This document shows, in pieces, positions 1-12,715 of a stretch of DNA of 64,000 bases (position 1 is its first letter; every line of letters begins with the position of its first letter). The notes beneath the pieces are model-generated. The model saw only the letters and a list, made by a program, of their open reading frames with translations, was not told the DNA's origin and did no database searches. The DNA comes from Flaccisagitta enflata (Eukaryota > Chaetognatha > Sagittoidea > Aphragmophora): assembly GCA_965153355.1 (NCBI GenBank), contig OZ231126.1, forward strand, positions 1,860,001 to 1,924,000. Reading direction: 5' to 3'. The position numbers and the translations under genes were made by a program.

Positions 1-526
1 CATGATTACTTTGGCCGTAATCACATGAAACATTTTTTTCGTTAGAAAGTTATTCAGTACTAGTCCACAGATTCCAAAGCAAAGCTCCTAACGTGGAATA
101 TTAATGATGAATCCATCCTTTGATGTCATCTTAATAACAGCATTGCATATTTGCTCCTTGGTCTGAGCGTCTTCATCTTAAAAAAAAAATAAACTAATTC
201 TAACTCAACAAATTCCGTTCACTATCGAAGCTTTCAGGCGACGGAACTAAGTAGAGTGTGTTTTAAGGATCTTTTTTGAGCGGCGGTTCTTTTCATGAAT
301 GCTTATGGCGCAATTGAAATATTCAATTATTCACTCATCTTCCACCATTAATAAGAAGAAATGAAATAATAAAATTGATGTGAGAAGAAAAATCAAAATA
401 GGACCGAATATCATAATGTGATGAATACATTTTAACACTGAAGACGTGAATGTTTTGAATTCTATCTAATCTGTCATTAAGAAACAAATTATATTTCATA
501 TCATGTTTTGACACTTCCACTTTGGT

Positions 527-657
<131 letters not shown>

Positions 658-1370
658 GAGATGAAATGAGCAAACAGGCAGAAAAATGATTAAGAGAATC
701 AAAATTAGTATCAAAAATTATTGACTCATAATATCTTTTGCTTGAAAAAACAGAAAATTCTAAAAACAATGATGGCTGTGAAAAAAAAAATTGGAGAAAA
801 GGAACCTATTAACGAAAGATCCTTGGGTTAGTCCCTTGTCCATAGTCTATAACAAACCAAAATTGTAATCATTTGCAGAATTGAAACGGTAGTTGCCGTG
901 GGGGGGGGGGTGTATAGGGGGGTTAGTTGTAGTGGGGAAGGTAGTTGCAAGATAACCTCCGTTTTCATTCACGCAACTCCAGCTGCATCAATCTGTCCGT
1001 CCGATTGTGATTGATTGTCGGTCCTCATGACTGGCCCTGTAAGTGTAACCGATGAATGTACTCTTCATGGTAAAACTACTCTTTTTTCTAGTGCAGAAAT
1101 GGTATCAGGACCTAAACGCCTGACCTTGTCGGAGTTAGGGCCCTCAGAGAAACAACCCAAAGTGGATATGCAATAGGATTACTCCAAGAACCTGCATTTG
1201 GTTCTACGGGGAGTACGTTATCTGCATATGAAAGGCTATGTTTATCATGGTTCTTGATAAAAATGTTGTTTAATTGATAAAGGATAGTTGTGATGAGTCC
1301 GGATTAAGAACCATTGAGAGTTCCCAAGACTCTCATCCTTTGTTTTTTATGTGTTCTTTTTTTCTTTCTT

Positions 1371-1563
1371 TTTTAGTTGCGGACACGCAACTCTATAAGA
1401 GGCTTTGTCCGTCCGTCGGTCAGTTGGTTGGTCGGTTGGTTGGTTGGTTGGTTGGTTGGTTGGTTGGTCCGTAGAGGTGATCGAGTCGAAAAGTGGGAAA
1501 ACGCGCATTACCGCCCCTGCCCACCCGTCCGCAACTGGTGGCCGTGTATCCGGCCTTGTTTTG
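1371..1563 (+). mobile_element. short hairpin element with (GGTT)n core
   Basis: TAGTTGCGGACACGCAACT hairpin, CTATAAGAGGCTTTGTCCG, GGTTGGTT core, GAGTCGAAAAGTGGGAAAAC and end CCGTGTATCCGGCCTTGTT. It serves as the best-preserved reference copy in the window. Confidence 0.85.
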
Positions 1564-1663
1564 TAAAGCAATGATGTCTTAAGTCATATGATATGATGAT
1601 GTAGATCTCCTAGGTCGGCCGACGCTGACAATGCGGAGTCGTTGGCTATCTTTAACAGGACGA

Positions 1664-1862
1664 TTGTTAGTCGCGTGCACGCGACTCTACACCCCACTTT
1701 GTCGGTCCGTCCGTCCCTCCGTCCGTCCGTCCGTCACACTTTACTTTTTTTGGGTTTTTGCGGTCTATGGCCTCACTGCTCCTGCCCAAATGATCTGGTG
1801 TCCTCAATTACGGCCCCTGCCCACCCGCACGCGACTGAGGTAGCCGTGTATCCGGCCTTGTT
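1664..1862 (+). mobile_element. short hairpin element with (CCGT)n core
   Basis: TAGTCGCGTGCACGCGACT hairpin, CTACACCCCACTTTGTCGG, CCGTCCGT core, CACTGCTCCTGCCCAAATG and end GTGTATCCGGCCTTGTTT. A sister subfamily of the copy at 1371. Confidence 0.85.
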
Positions 1863-2077
1863 TATGTATCTTCGGCATCTATTTGCTCTGTGTTCGCTCT
1901 CATGATGTCGAAGAAAAAAGAGAAAATATGATTTGGTATTTGAATACAATTTGTTTTTGTTGCCCCTTAACGCAATATTAGTAAAAGAAAACCTTTCGAC
2001 ACTCCGACGGACCAACGTCCAACGGATTAACCCTCTTGAAGAGATGCGTAGATGCGAGAATGTCCTAACGTTACTAA

Positions 2078-2745
2078 GGGCGTGTTTCTAGCGAAAACAA
2101 ACAAGGCCGGATACACGGGCCAAGATGATGCGCCGGGCATTATCATTTCTTAGACCTATCCCTAGCTCCATCAGACCTATCCCTAGCTCTATCAGACCTA
2201 TCCCGAAATCTATCAGACCCATCCCCAGACCTGGCCGTAGCTGATTATCATAATGAATGAAATGACGAGTATCATCAATGGTGAGAGAAATGAGTTATCA
2301 ATTGATTTTAAACATTTTTAGCGACTTTTCATTCAAGCATGACCAACAGATGGACGGATGGACAGACAAAGCCTCTTATAGAGGTGCTATGGCGCATCCT
2401 AGCATATTTCTGAATCATTTCCAGTGATTTTTGCTTCTTTTCGAGATTTTCAACTCGAGCGTGACCAACCGACCGACAGACAGAGCCTCTTATAGAGGTG
2501 CTATGGCGCACCTAAAAACGTGTTTGTTCCTGTGTGTTTACAGCGTGAATCCTGAACACACATTCATGAATATCAACTGTCCCACGAGGGAGTGAGCAAA
2601 GTGAGTGAGCGAGCCCGCGAAGGCAGCGTAGCGAAGCGGAGCGCTGCGGAGCGTTTGAGCGGAGTGAGCGGTGCGAACGAACGAACGTGGCGAGCGACCG
2701 AGTGGCCCGTTTGAAATGCGATTGTCTTTGACTAGATTCATCCCC
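2078..2745. mobile_element. Harbinger-like MITE split by hairpin-type elements
   Basis: Starts GGGCGTGTTTCTAGCG, ends GACTAGATTCATCCCC, TAA on both sides (2075-2077, 2746-2748). About 410 bp of other DNA (about 2104-2515) is inserted near the left end, including a 24-bp tandem repeat (2150-2235, ATCAGACCTATCCCTAGCTC) and two AGACAAAGCCTCTTATAGAG ends. Confidence 0.75.
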
Positions 2746-3074
2746 TAATAACTCGGATAACATGTCTAGAGAATTGATTAAATAAATCTTCGCGCAAACG
2801 TTAAACAAAAGTCATGTTGCTAATAAGTAATATATGCTGGAATATCTTCTCGTATCGTGTCAGATTTTGGAGAGCGTTGCATTTGATGTAAACATTTTGT
2901 TTGTAGCGACTGCCGTTCCAAATTGCAAAATTGATTTACAAATTTCGTCGATGCGAAATGGAAATTATCGTCTACAAAAAAAAACAACGAATAAGAAAGA
3001 TTGTAATAGTGGAATTAAATTGACGTGCAACGAGTAGAATGAATTTCTAAAAATAAACTCATTCTAAAAAACTG

Positions 3075-3190
3075 ATACACGCGTGATTGCGTTACTGGCG
3101 TGATTTCGTTACTGGCGTGATTTAGTCCCGTCACTGGCGTGATTTCATTACTGGCGGGATTTCGTTGCTGGCGTGATTGGGTTACTGGCG
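3075..3190 (+). repeat. 18-20-bp minisatellite
   Basis: Repeats of GTTACTGGCGTGATTTC with small changes, about six copies. Confidence 0.85.
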
Positions 3191-3240
3191 CTTACACTTT
3201 CATGGTTACCAGGTAATTGGCAGCATGAAACAGTGAGATC

Positions 3241-3412
3241 AAACCCCGGTTGCTCGGGGTTGATTGGGGTTGCTCGGGGTTTCTTCGAGGCTGCTCGGGT
3301 TGCTCTGGGTTGCTCGGGGTTGCTCTAGGTTGCTCGGGGTTGATCGGGGTTACTCAAGGTTGCCCGGGGTTGATTGGGGTTGCTCGGGGTTGCTTGGGAT
3401 TACTCTGTACCA
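3241..3412 (+). repeat. GGGGTTGCTC minisatellite
   Basis: About 15 copies of GGTTGCTCGGGG with GATTGGGG variants. Related arrays at 43340 and 52019. Confidence 0.9.
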
Positions 3413-3589
3413 ATAAAGGCGGCTCTCGCCGTAGGAAAAAAGTCGTAAGTGCGAGGTTTTGGAATTTCTTGTGATTGTTTTTTGTCTGGTTGTCTGGTTG
3501 TTGAACGGATAGACGGACCAATGACCAATGGATGGACTGACGGACAAAGCCTCTCATAGTGTCCAGAGTTGAAATGAGAGAGAGACTGT

Positions 3590-3945
3590 GCTGCCAGGAT
3601 GCACAATCATCACCTGGGACATTTCAAAGTTCAAATAGACTTCAACTAACTCGATTCCTTATTTTTGGGAAAAATGCAAAAAATGCGAAAAAATATAAAA
3701 AGATTTAAAAAATCATAGCTCCAAAATTATCAATCGCACAGAATTCTGCTTGGCGTCAGCTGAAAGAAGAGAATAAGCTCTTTCTTAGCTATTAATTTCA
3801 TGCGTAGTCTCATTCGGCCCCCAAAATGTATCAACTTTCTCAAACAACTCATAAAACAGAGGGAAATCCGTTTTTCTCTGCAGGACTCAAAAAGACCGAA
3901 GGGACTTTGTCTCTTTGACTTTTTTCCAAATTACCCTGGATTACC
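3590..3945 (-). repeat. interspersed repeat H copy
   Basis: Shares AATTCTGCTTGGCGTCAGCT, TTAGCTATTAATTTCATGCG, GTATCAACTTTCTCAAACAA and CTCTGCAGGACTCAAAAAG with 9175-9470, 58378-58460 and 61760-62000. Confidence 0.8.
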
Positions 3946-4298
3946 TCAGGATTGAGTTAATCGTTTGTCACGATGACTGAGTATAGTTGGAAAAAAAGTC
4001 GAATTATGTAATTTGATTTTTTGAAACACTTGAAGTCAGAGGAAGACAGAGACAGAAAGGGAGAAAGAGACACAGAGAGACAGAGATTGAATAACAAAAA
4101 CAGACCGGCAGTCCACCAGAAAGCATGAGATGCATACACAGAAAAAACATGCACTGAAAATAACGAATCCCATTTATGACCTTATTCCAGTCGGCGATAG
4201 CCGCCTTTATTGAATAGCACTATTTTGTTTGTTAATCTCACCTCAGATAACCCAGTGAAGAGGGCGTGAAAATCAGCGGACGCGTTTAACCCAAAAAG

Positions 4299-5839
4299 AT
4301 GGCAGACGAGAATCTGTCAAATCTCGAAATCCAAAATAAATCGACGGAGAAATTCAGAGTCGAAATTCGAGGCGAAACCAATGTTGACGAACGGTTCGAT
4401 CTGGCTGACAACGGCGAATTGAAGGATCTAAATGACAACGGCGAATGGAACGGTCTAAATGACAACGGCGAATCAAGGGATCTAACGGAAAACGGCGAAT
4501 TGAAAAATCTAACCGACAACGACGATTTATCAGTTCCTACGATGAACGGCGATCACTCCTATCCCGCATATACTGACCAAGATTACGGCGAATTATCTGA
4601 TTTCAGTCACAACGGCGAATCTTCGGATTCCAACGACTATGACGATCTTCGTACTCTAAAAGTTTGCAACTCTGTTGTCAACGACGACGACGACGAGAAT
4701 GTCACACATCTCGAACATTCCGTCAACGGCATCATGAACAACGACGACAAAAACATTCAACATCTCAAGCATCCCGACGGTAGCATCATGGACAACGATG
4801 GCGAACCTCGAAATCAACAAGTCGACGGATGTGAAGATTCCGCAGTTGGTTGCTCTGGTGTCACCAACAATAACGACAATGACATCTACGAGGACAATGA
4901 TAAGGACAACAACAACAGCGACAACGACAACGACAACGAACGTCTCGGCCACGCAGTCCGGAGCAAACGAGCGTATGTGCCTGTCCAAGACAGCGCTTTC
5001 AAGGACGAACGAAACAAGGACAGAGCAGTCGAGGACAGACGAATCAAGGACAGAGCAGTCGAGGACAGACGAATCAAGGACAGAGCAGTCGAGGACAAAC
5101 GAATCAAGGACGGAGCAGTCGAGGACAAACGAATCAAGGACAGACCAGCTGAGAGCAGTCGTGGAGTAGACAGATACGGCGGAGACAGACTTGGAAAAGA
5201 CAGTCGTGGAGCAGATAGACGTGGAGGAGATAGTCATGGAGGAGAAAGACATGGAGGAGAAAGACATGGAGGAGAAAGACATGGAGGAGAAAGACATGGA
5301 GGAGATAGACATGGAGGAGACAGACATGGAGAAGACAGACATGGAGGAGATAGACATGGAGGAGACAGACATGGAGGAGAAAGACATGGAGGAGATAGAC
5401 ATGGAGGAGACAGACATGGAGAAGAAAGACATGGAGGAGACAGACATGGAGGAGACAGACATGGAGGAGATAGACACGAAAGACATGGCAGGGAAAGTTC
5501 AGTGTCGAGGCGGCGAGTGAATGACAGAAGAGAAAGAGAATTCCTCTCTCAAAAAAGTACCAACAAAGGAGCAACAGACGGAATAGCAGAGGATCGACTT
5601 AACGCTCAAAGACAATATACGGACGGAAGATACACGGACAGACAATACACGGACAGACGTTACGCGGACAGACAAAACACGCTCAGACGTTACGCGAACA
5701 GACAATACACGGACAGACGTTACGCGGACAGACAATACACGGACAGAGGCCAGAGTTACTCAAGAAACTTCCCAATGAATCGGCGAGACCAAAAAGATAT
5801 CAGAAGATTGATGCGGAACAACAACAGCGCTAACAACAG
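4299..5839 (+). CDS. exon 1: start codon and long charged-repeat N-terminal region
   Basis: The ATG has a purine-rich context (AAAAAG before it, G after), and an in-frame stop lies 12 bases upstream. About 513 residues are encoded with no signal peptide. Residues 37-110 repeat an 'NGE/DNGE' motif, 125-215 are Asp/Asn rich, 240-281 are a decapeptide repeat like KDRAVEDRRI, about 300-396 are a five-residue RHGGD/RHGGE repeat (15-bp DNA unit), and about 436-490 repeat RYTDRQ/RYADRQ. The whole region is very hydrophilic and probably disordered. The open frame runs on to 5960, but a donor CAG|GTGTTG at 5840 joins in phase 2 to exon 2, which starts an acidic stretch of similar style. If the protein is type II this region is cytoplasmic. 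Function unknown. Antisense open frames here are shadows of the repeats. Confidence 0.75.
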
Positions 5840-6627
<788 letters not shown>

Positions 6628-6870
6628 GGGTCAGGATTCAAGTGATGACGGAGGCTCGTCGTGGGATATGACGGAATCGGGAACCGAGAAAGACGACGAT
6701 GACGACGACGACGACGATGACGATGACAAGATGCATCAAGGTCGAGATGACAGGAGTGAAGATGATGATGACAGCTCCTCTTACTCTCCGTCGCACACGC
6801 ATTCCTACACGTCGGTTTGGTACACGTATCCTTTCGCACCGTCCAGATGTCGCACCTGCAACGCAACTAG
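6628..6870 (+). CDS. exon 2: acidic/Ser-rich juxtamembrane region
   Basis: Entered in phase 2: AG from exon 1 plus G makes Arg. It encodes GQDSSDDGGSSWDMTES, a run of 12 Asp, a second acidic patch, then SSSYSPSHTHSYTSVWYTYP and SRCRTCNATR. The donor used here is CTAG|GTACGC at 6871, phase 2. A second, equally good donor (TCAG|GTACGC) lies exactly 45 bases further on, at 6916, and would add 15 residues in frame. The exon end is the start of a 45-bp tandem array. Confidence 0.65.
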
Positions 6871-6950
6871 GTACGCTTCCGCACCTTCGAGGTGTCGCAC
6901 CTGCAACGCTATCAGGTACGCTTTTGCACCTTCGAGGTGTAACACTTGAC
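6832..6950 (+). repeat. 45-bp tandem array at the 3' edge of exon 2 (left part)
   Basis: About two and a half units of GCACCTTCGAGGTG-TCGCACCTGCAACGC-CAG-GTACGC. Each unit carries a 5' splice site (CAG|GTACGC) and encodes a peptide of the type APSRCRTCNATRYA. The array is cut by a palindromic element and resumes at about 8386. Confidence 0.8.
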
Positions 6951-8384
6951 GGTATGTTTTCCCCCTCATGTGCTCAAAACTTATGTACCCGATCGTTTTT
7001 GGTTATTTTTATAATATTACTACCTAGAACAAAAGAGATTTGGGATCTTTGATCCATTTTAGGGACCGCGAGTTCCATTTATTTATCACCACTCAAAGGT
7101 GGTTGTGATGAAAATGTTGAAATTTGGTCACTTTGGGCTCGAAATCGGGCCACTTCACTTTTTGAAATTTGACCAAGAGCTCAAGAGCAAACCAGTGGTG
7201 CAATCCGCATGTTGCTATCATTTTTTGTTAAGATTTGAGAACATTTCAAAGATGGAAGGGTATGAGGGTTATTTTACCAGATGAATTTGGTGGTCAATTT
7301 TGACATTTTTTACTATTTTTGATATATCTCCGCTTTGGCATGACAAATTTAGATGAAATTGGTGACCAAATTAAAGAGTTTTTGATGCTCTAACTGAATC
7401 TGGTAAAATCTTTGATCAATATGACCCTCAAAATTTTTGGGAGACTCTAGAAGCAGGTGCTAAAAAGTGAATTTTCCCACCATTTTGGCTACTTTGGTCA
7501 AAAAATTTGGGCACTTCCGAGATAGAAAAAGACAAAAAATTCATGGGCAAATTAAACTACAGTTCAAGATCTAACCAGTGGTGCAATCGGCATGTCAACA
7601 TGTTGAAGCATATAGATTTGGCAGAGCTTATAGGCTCATAATGACCTAAAAATGTCATTTCATCATACCCACTGATCTTCTAAGCTCTGCCAACATATTG
7701 ACATGCCGATTGCACCACTGGTTAGAACTTGAACTGCAGTTTAATTTGCCCATGAATTTTTTGTCTTTTTCTATCTCGGAAGTGCCCAAATTTTTTGAAC
7801 AAAGTAGCCAAAACGGTGAAAAAATTCACTTTTTGGCACCTGCTTATAGAGTCTCCCAAAAATTTTGAGGGTCATATCAATCAAAAATTTTACCAGATTC
7901 AGTTAGAGCATCAAAGACTCTTTAATTTGGTCACCAATTTCATCTAAATTTTTCAAGCCAAAGCGGAGATATATCAATAATAGTAAAAAATGTCAAAATT
8001 GACCACCAAATTCATCTGGCAAAATAACCCTCATACCCTTCCATCTTTGAAAAGTTCTCAAATCTTAACAAAAAATGATATCAACATGCGGATTGCACCA
8101 CTGGTTAGCTCTTGAGCTCTAGTTTCATAATCTCATGGATTTTGGGTCAAATTTCAAATGTGAAGTGGCCCAATTTTGAGCCCAAAGTGACCAAATTTAA
8201 ACATTTTCACCACAACCACCTTTGAGTGGTGATAAATAAATGGAACTCGCGGTCCCTAAAATGGATCAAAGATCACAGATCTCTTTTTATCTAGGTAGTA
8301 ATATCATAAAAATAATCAAAAACGATCAGGTACATAGGTTTTTAGCATATGAGGGGGAAAACATACCGTCAAGTGTCACACCTG
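6942..8384. mobile_element. foldback element / large palindrome
   Basis: The left arm (from ACACTTGACGGTATG) is repeated inverted on the right (ending CATACCGTCAAGTGT), with the centre near 7650; both arms are about 700 bp and clearly similar over their whole length. No coding frame is seen inside. It sits within the 45-bp array, which continues on both sides in the same orientation, so it inserted into the array. I could not fix a clean target duplication. Confidence 0.8.
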
Positions 8385-8385
8385 C

Positions 8386-8662
8386 ACACCTGCACCTTCG
8401 AGGTGTCGCACCTGCAACACTATCAGGTACGCTTTTGCACCTTCGAGGTGTCACACCTGCAACGCAACCAGGTACGCTTTCGTACCTTCGAGGTGTCGCA
8501 TCTGCAACGCTGTCAGGTACGCTTTCAAGATGTCGCACCTGCAACGCAACCAGGTACGCTTTCGTGCCTTCCAGGTGTCGCACCTGCAACGCAGTCAGGT
8601 GTCGCACCTGCAACGCTGTCAGGTACGCTTTTGCACCCTCAAGATGTCGCACCTGCAACGTT
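8386..8662 (+). repeat. 45-bp tandem array (right part)
   Basis: About six more units of the exon 2 edge repeat, with GTACGC donors at 8427, 8472, 8517, 8554 and 8623 (spacings 45, 45, 37 and 69). They lie in intron 2 and are direct copies of the same unit seen at 6832-6950. Confidence 0.85.
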
Positions 8663-8739
8663 CACAATGGCACATGGCGCATGGCAAATGTTCACACTGT
8701 CAATGCTTTCATACTATTCTAAATTTTTATAGCAAGTTT

Positions 8740-9470
8740 TAGGCTTAAGGGTAGCAAGTTGAGTAATTACAAGTGAGTGCACGAGATAATCAATTCTAGT
8801 CAGACAGCCGGTCGGTTTGTCAGTCCACCACACGGATCTGTTGTTTGATCAATGTCTTTTAAACTGTTCCTAATTTTCTCAGGGTGAAGAAAAAGCAAAA
8901 AAAAATATAGAAATACATTTTATAGTGATATTTTATGTATCTTTAGTTAAGAACTTTCCTGTTACTTTAGAATAATTTACATCTTGCCTAATTTGACAGG
9001 AAAAACCATAAAAGAAGTGGTCTAAACTAACAATTTTTCTGAAAAATTTGAATAATTGTCATTAGTTTTAATAAGATTCCAAAAATAATTTCCTCAAAAA
9101 TTTCCATAACTGAATCTCTGTCTGGGCATTTTCTTATTTTGTTCTTAAAATTTTGGCAAATCTCAGGCTCATGACTCTTATTTGGAAAAAAGTCGCAGAG
9201 ACGAAGTCCCTTCAGTCTTTTTGAGTCCTGCAGAGAAAAACGGATTTCCCTTTGTTTTATGAAGCGTTTGGGAAAGTTGATACATTTTGGGGGCAGAATG
9301 AGACTACGCATGAAATTAATAGCTAAGAAAGAGCTAATTCTCCTCTTTCAGATGACGCCAAGCAGAATTCTGTGCAATCGATAATTTTGGAGCTATGATT
9401 TTTTAAATCTTTTTTTATTTTTTCGCATTTTTCGCATTTTTCCCAAAAACGCGGAATCGAGTTAGTTGAA
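8740..9470. repeat. intronic DNA with interspersed repeat H
   Basis: Positions 9175-9470 are an inverted copy of the repeat at 3640-3940. Shared landmarks are AGTCCCTTC, GTCTTTTTGAGTCCTGCAG, GAAAGTTGATACATTTTGG and CGAGTTAGTTGAAGTC. Nothing coding was seen. Confidence 0.7.
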
Positions 9471-9472
9471 GT

Positions 9473-9775
<303 letters not shown>

Positions 9776-10212
9776 TTGTTAATAGAAGAAGAATGAAAAA
9801 GTGAAAGGCTAAAAACAGAAGTCAAATATAAGAAGTAAAGAATGCATATCTCCATCCATTCATAATATAGTAATTACTGGACTGTGGACCAGTCAGAAAT
9901 ACACTGTTCAATGCCAGTGTAGTTTCTGGTAGGTTTATAGCTACCATCACCCTTATCACCATATTTCGCAAACAGAAGAGATAAAAGTGGTTAAGAAGAA
10001 GACTGTAGAAAATGAGAAGGCATCAAATGATGAAAAATGAAACTGAAGTGCAAAGGAAAGGTGTACTTGGAAGAGGATAGAGCCGAAGCCCTAACCTTAA
10101 ACAATGGAAAGGCTAAAACAATCTCAGTCACCATAGAATATGGTTACTGAGAGAGAAAGAGAGAGAGAGAGATTAACAGTGGACAGCCTCAGTCACCATA
10201 AAGAATAGTCAC

Positions 10213-10261
<49 letters not shown>

Positions 10262-10760
10262 GGAAGAGAGGGAGAGAGAGAGGATGAAAGTGAGACATAT
10301 TAGATTGACAGTGATAAAAGGCATAATTTGAAACGTAGAAATTTATAAGAAAAATAATAATTAGAATTTTATAAATAGATCAAAATTAAACTAAATCAAA
10401 TAATATTTGATCAAACCTAATGAAGTTAAATTACATTAAATTAAATTGAATTAAATTAAATTAGGTTAATATTTATATAATTATCAACATCAAGATTAAG
10501 TTATAAATAACCCAAGTTACTCTAAAGGGGAAAGGCAAAAAATCTTTAAGCTCAACAAAATGAACAAGGCAAAGATGCAAAAATTTAACTAAAGGCTGAT
10601 TGACTATCTGCTGGTATTACTATTAGCTAAATAAACTGGTAGGGTGGGGTAGGTTAGGACTTCAGAGCTAGGCTACATAGTAGCATCTAGAGGAAGAAAG
10701 CATAAAAGGATAAGGCTACATAATAGCATCTTACCAATTTATACTTCTAGCTCATATTGG
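9776..10760. other. AT-rich intronic DNA with (GA)n tract
   Basis: A (GA)n tract lies at about 10146-10275, followed by AT-rich sequence with AAATT repeats at about 10430-10470. The segment next to 10760 is probably the 3' flank or tail of the reverse transcriptase element. No gene seen. Confidence 0.6.
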
Positions 10761-11969
10761 TTATTGGCTAAAAGTATTAAACCTAGGCCCTAAAGCTATG
10801 TTTACTGGTTGAGAGAAGGGTATTATTCCTGGATGAGTAACTGAGCTAATGGTTAATGTGTTAGTTTGGGGGTTATCTAAGATATCATTAAACCAAAATT
10901 GACTATCTGTGGGAATACTCCATCTTTCAAATTCTGACCTATAATTACCTAATACTTGTCTAAATTCTTTTGCTAATCTAACTCTTTCATAACCTCTTTG
11001 CATTAGTTTATTAGCTAGTAATCTAGTTCTATCTGTGAAATCATTTACAAATGTGCACAGTCTCTGATATCTCAGAATCTGACTATAAAATACTTTGTAA
11101 CATATTCTAGCTGAGATATTACTATCTAAAAAAGGCATTGTAACTACTTCAAATGGGAAACTATCTGTTTTATTATAAACCTTTGTTCTAAATCTACCTT
11201 CAGATATTGTAACATTCATATCTAAGACAGTTGCCTGACTTAAATCATCATTCTCCTGAGACAATTCTAAACTAGGTGGATAAATGTCTTTAGCTATATC
11301 TCTAAAGTTATCTATATTGAGAGCCGTGCAGTCGTCTCTATATCTGTTCAATCCTTTAAAAGATCTTGCTAAATCTAATTCATGATTTTTAACTTTACTA
11401 TCTATGTATCTGAATTCATCTACCATCAAAGAGCAATCGGAAAGCCATCCTGAGCTTTTACCGCCCATGATGATTCCTCTTGTCTGTCTAAATATTCTAC
11501 CAAAAACCTTAATGTATGATTCCCCAATTAGCAGGGAAATCATCTCTATAATCTCCGTCAAGCTATATGTACACGGCTTGTTACTGTCCCTCGTCCAGTA
11601 TGCCGACTCGTAACCTACACCAATTGATTGACATCCACTATTCTTGGACAATTTTTCCAATAACCAAGTCATGTTACTAACTAAATGACTATGCTCAAAA
11701 AGAGTATATAACGTCGAAAAATCATTAACTGATATAAGTCTAGCATCACCCTGAAAGCGATCTAAACCTGCCTTTAAGTCTGCGCTCTTTTCTATGTCAA
11801 AACTATATCTAATGCCCGAAAGCCCTTCATATTTCCTGCATAGATTCATAAAATGTCCTTTGCACATCTTGAGAATTTTAGCTACTATCTCATCTAAGTT
11901 AGAAGTGACTACTTTTACATTACCAGCTATATATCTAAATTTTCCACGAGCAGCATTTACGACTTTTTT
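10761..11969 (-). pseudogene. reverse transcriptase fragment, Penelope-like or related
   Basis: An uninterrupted minus-strand frame of about 400 codons; an internal ATG at 11867 gives 368 residues, but the similarity-bearing frame starts upstream (NAARGKFRYIAG) with no start codon. Reverse transcriptase features: motif A-like VNDFSTLYTLFEH, the QTRGIIMGGKSSGWLSD segment in the position of the usual GIPMG motif, and catalytic RYRDD in the place of YxDD, followed by IYPPSLELSQEN, LDMNVTISEGRF and FPFEVVTMPFLDSNI, which I associate from memory with a Penelope-like RT group in aquatic invertebrates. No GIY-YIG nuclease is present. It looks 5' truncated. It lies antisense in intron 2. Confidence 0.7.
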
Positions 11970-12060
11970 CCTACGGCGATTAGCCGCCCTTATTGGTAAA
12001 AAAGTCTCTTAAAAAAAAATGTAATAGAAACACGACCTGATTTTGTTTTCGTACACACAG

Positions 12061-12162
12061 AGTAAGAATTCCGTTGTTCGATTGCCGGAAGAATTGGTCT
12101 TTTATTTTGGCGGCGATTGGCTTCGCTCTTCTCGCGATCGGAATGGCGATTCTCTTACAGAG
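12061..12162 (+). CDS. exon 3: transmembrane helix
   Basis: Acceptor CACACAG|A, phase 2 (AG+A gives Arg), donor CAGAG|GTTTTC, phase 2. In this frame it reads VRIPLFDCRKN, then a hydrophobic stretch of about 21 residues starting WSFILAAIGF and ending GMAILL, then QR. Two other frames are open, but only this one links to both neighbours in phase. Basic residues flank both sides; placing the EGF/FReD side outside makes this a type II anchor. Confidence 0.8.
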
Positions 12163-12608
<446 letters not shown>

Positions 12609-12715
12609 ATTTATCACGAGGCCAAGAGCGGCAGACAGATGCAACATTTGGTGTCTCTTTGAAAATCCATGCGTCAAACAATCCAATGGCACTTACAAAT
12701 GCGAATGTAGAGAGG
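12609..12715 (+). CDS. exon 4: EGF module 1 (cysteines 1-5)
   Basis: Phase 2 in, phase 1 out, donor GAGG|GTGAGT. It encodes FITRPRAADR then CNIWCLFENPC and NGTYKCECRE, giving five cysteines in EGF spacing (C-x3-C-x5-C-x9-C-x-C). Cysteine 6 comes from exon 5 (YTGKHC). The YKCEC and GYTGKHCE motifs are classic for EGF C-termini. The calcium-binding consensus is not obvious. Confidence 0.85.

Noticed and set aside
4656-5574. Long antisense frames opposite exon 1
   Set aside because: Mirror images of the exon 1 minisatellites with no other support.
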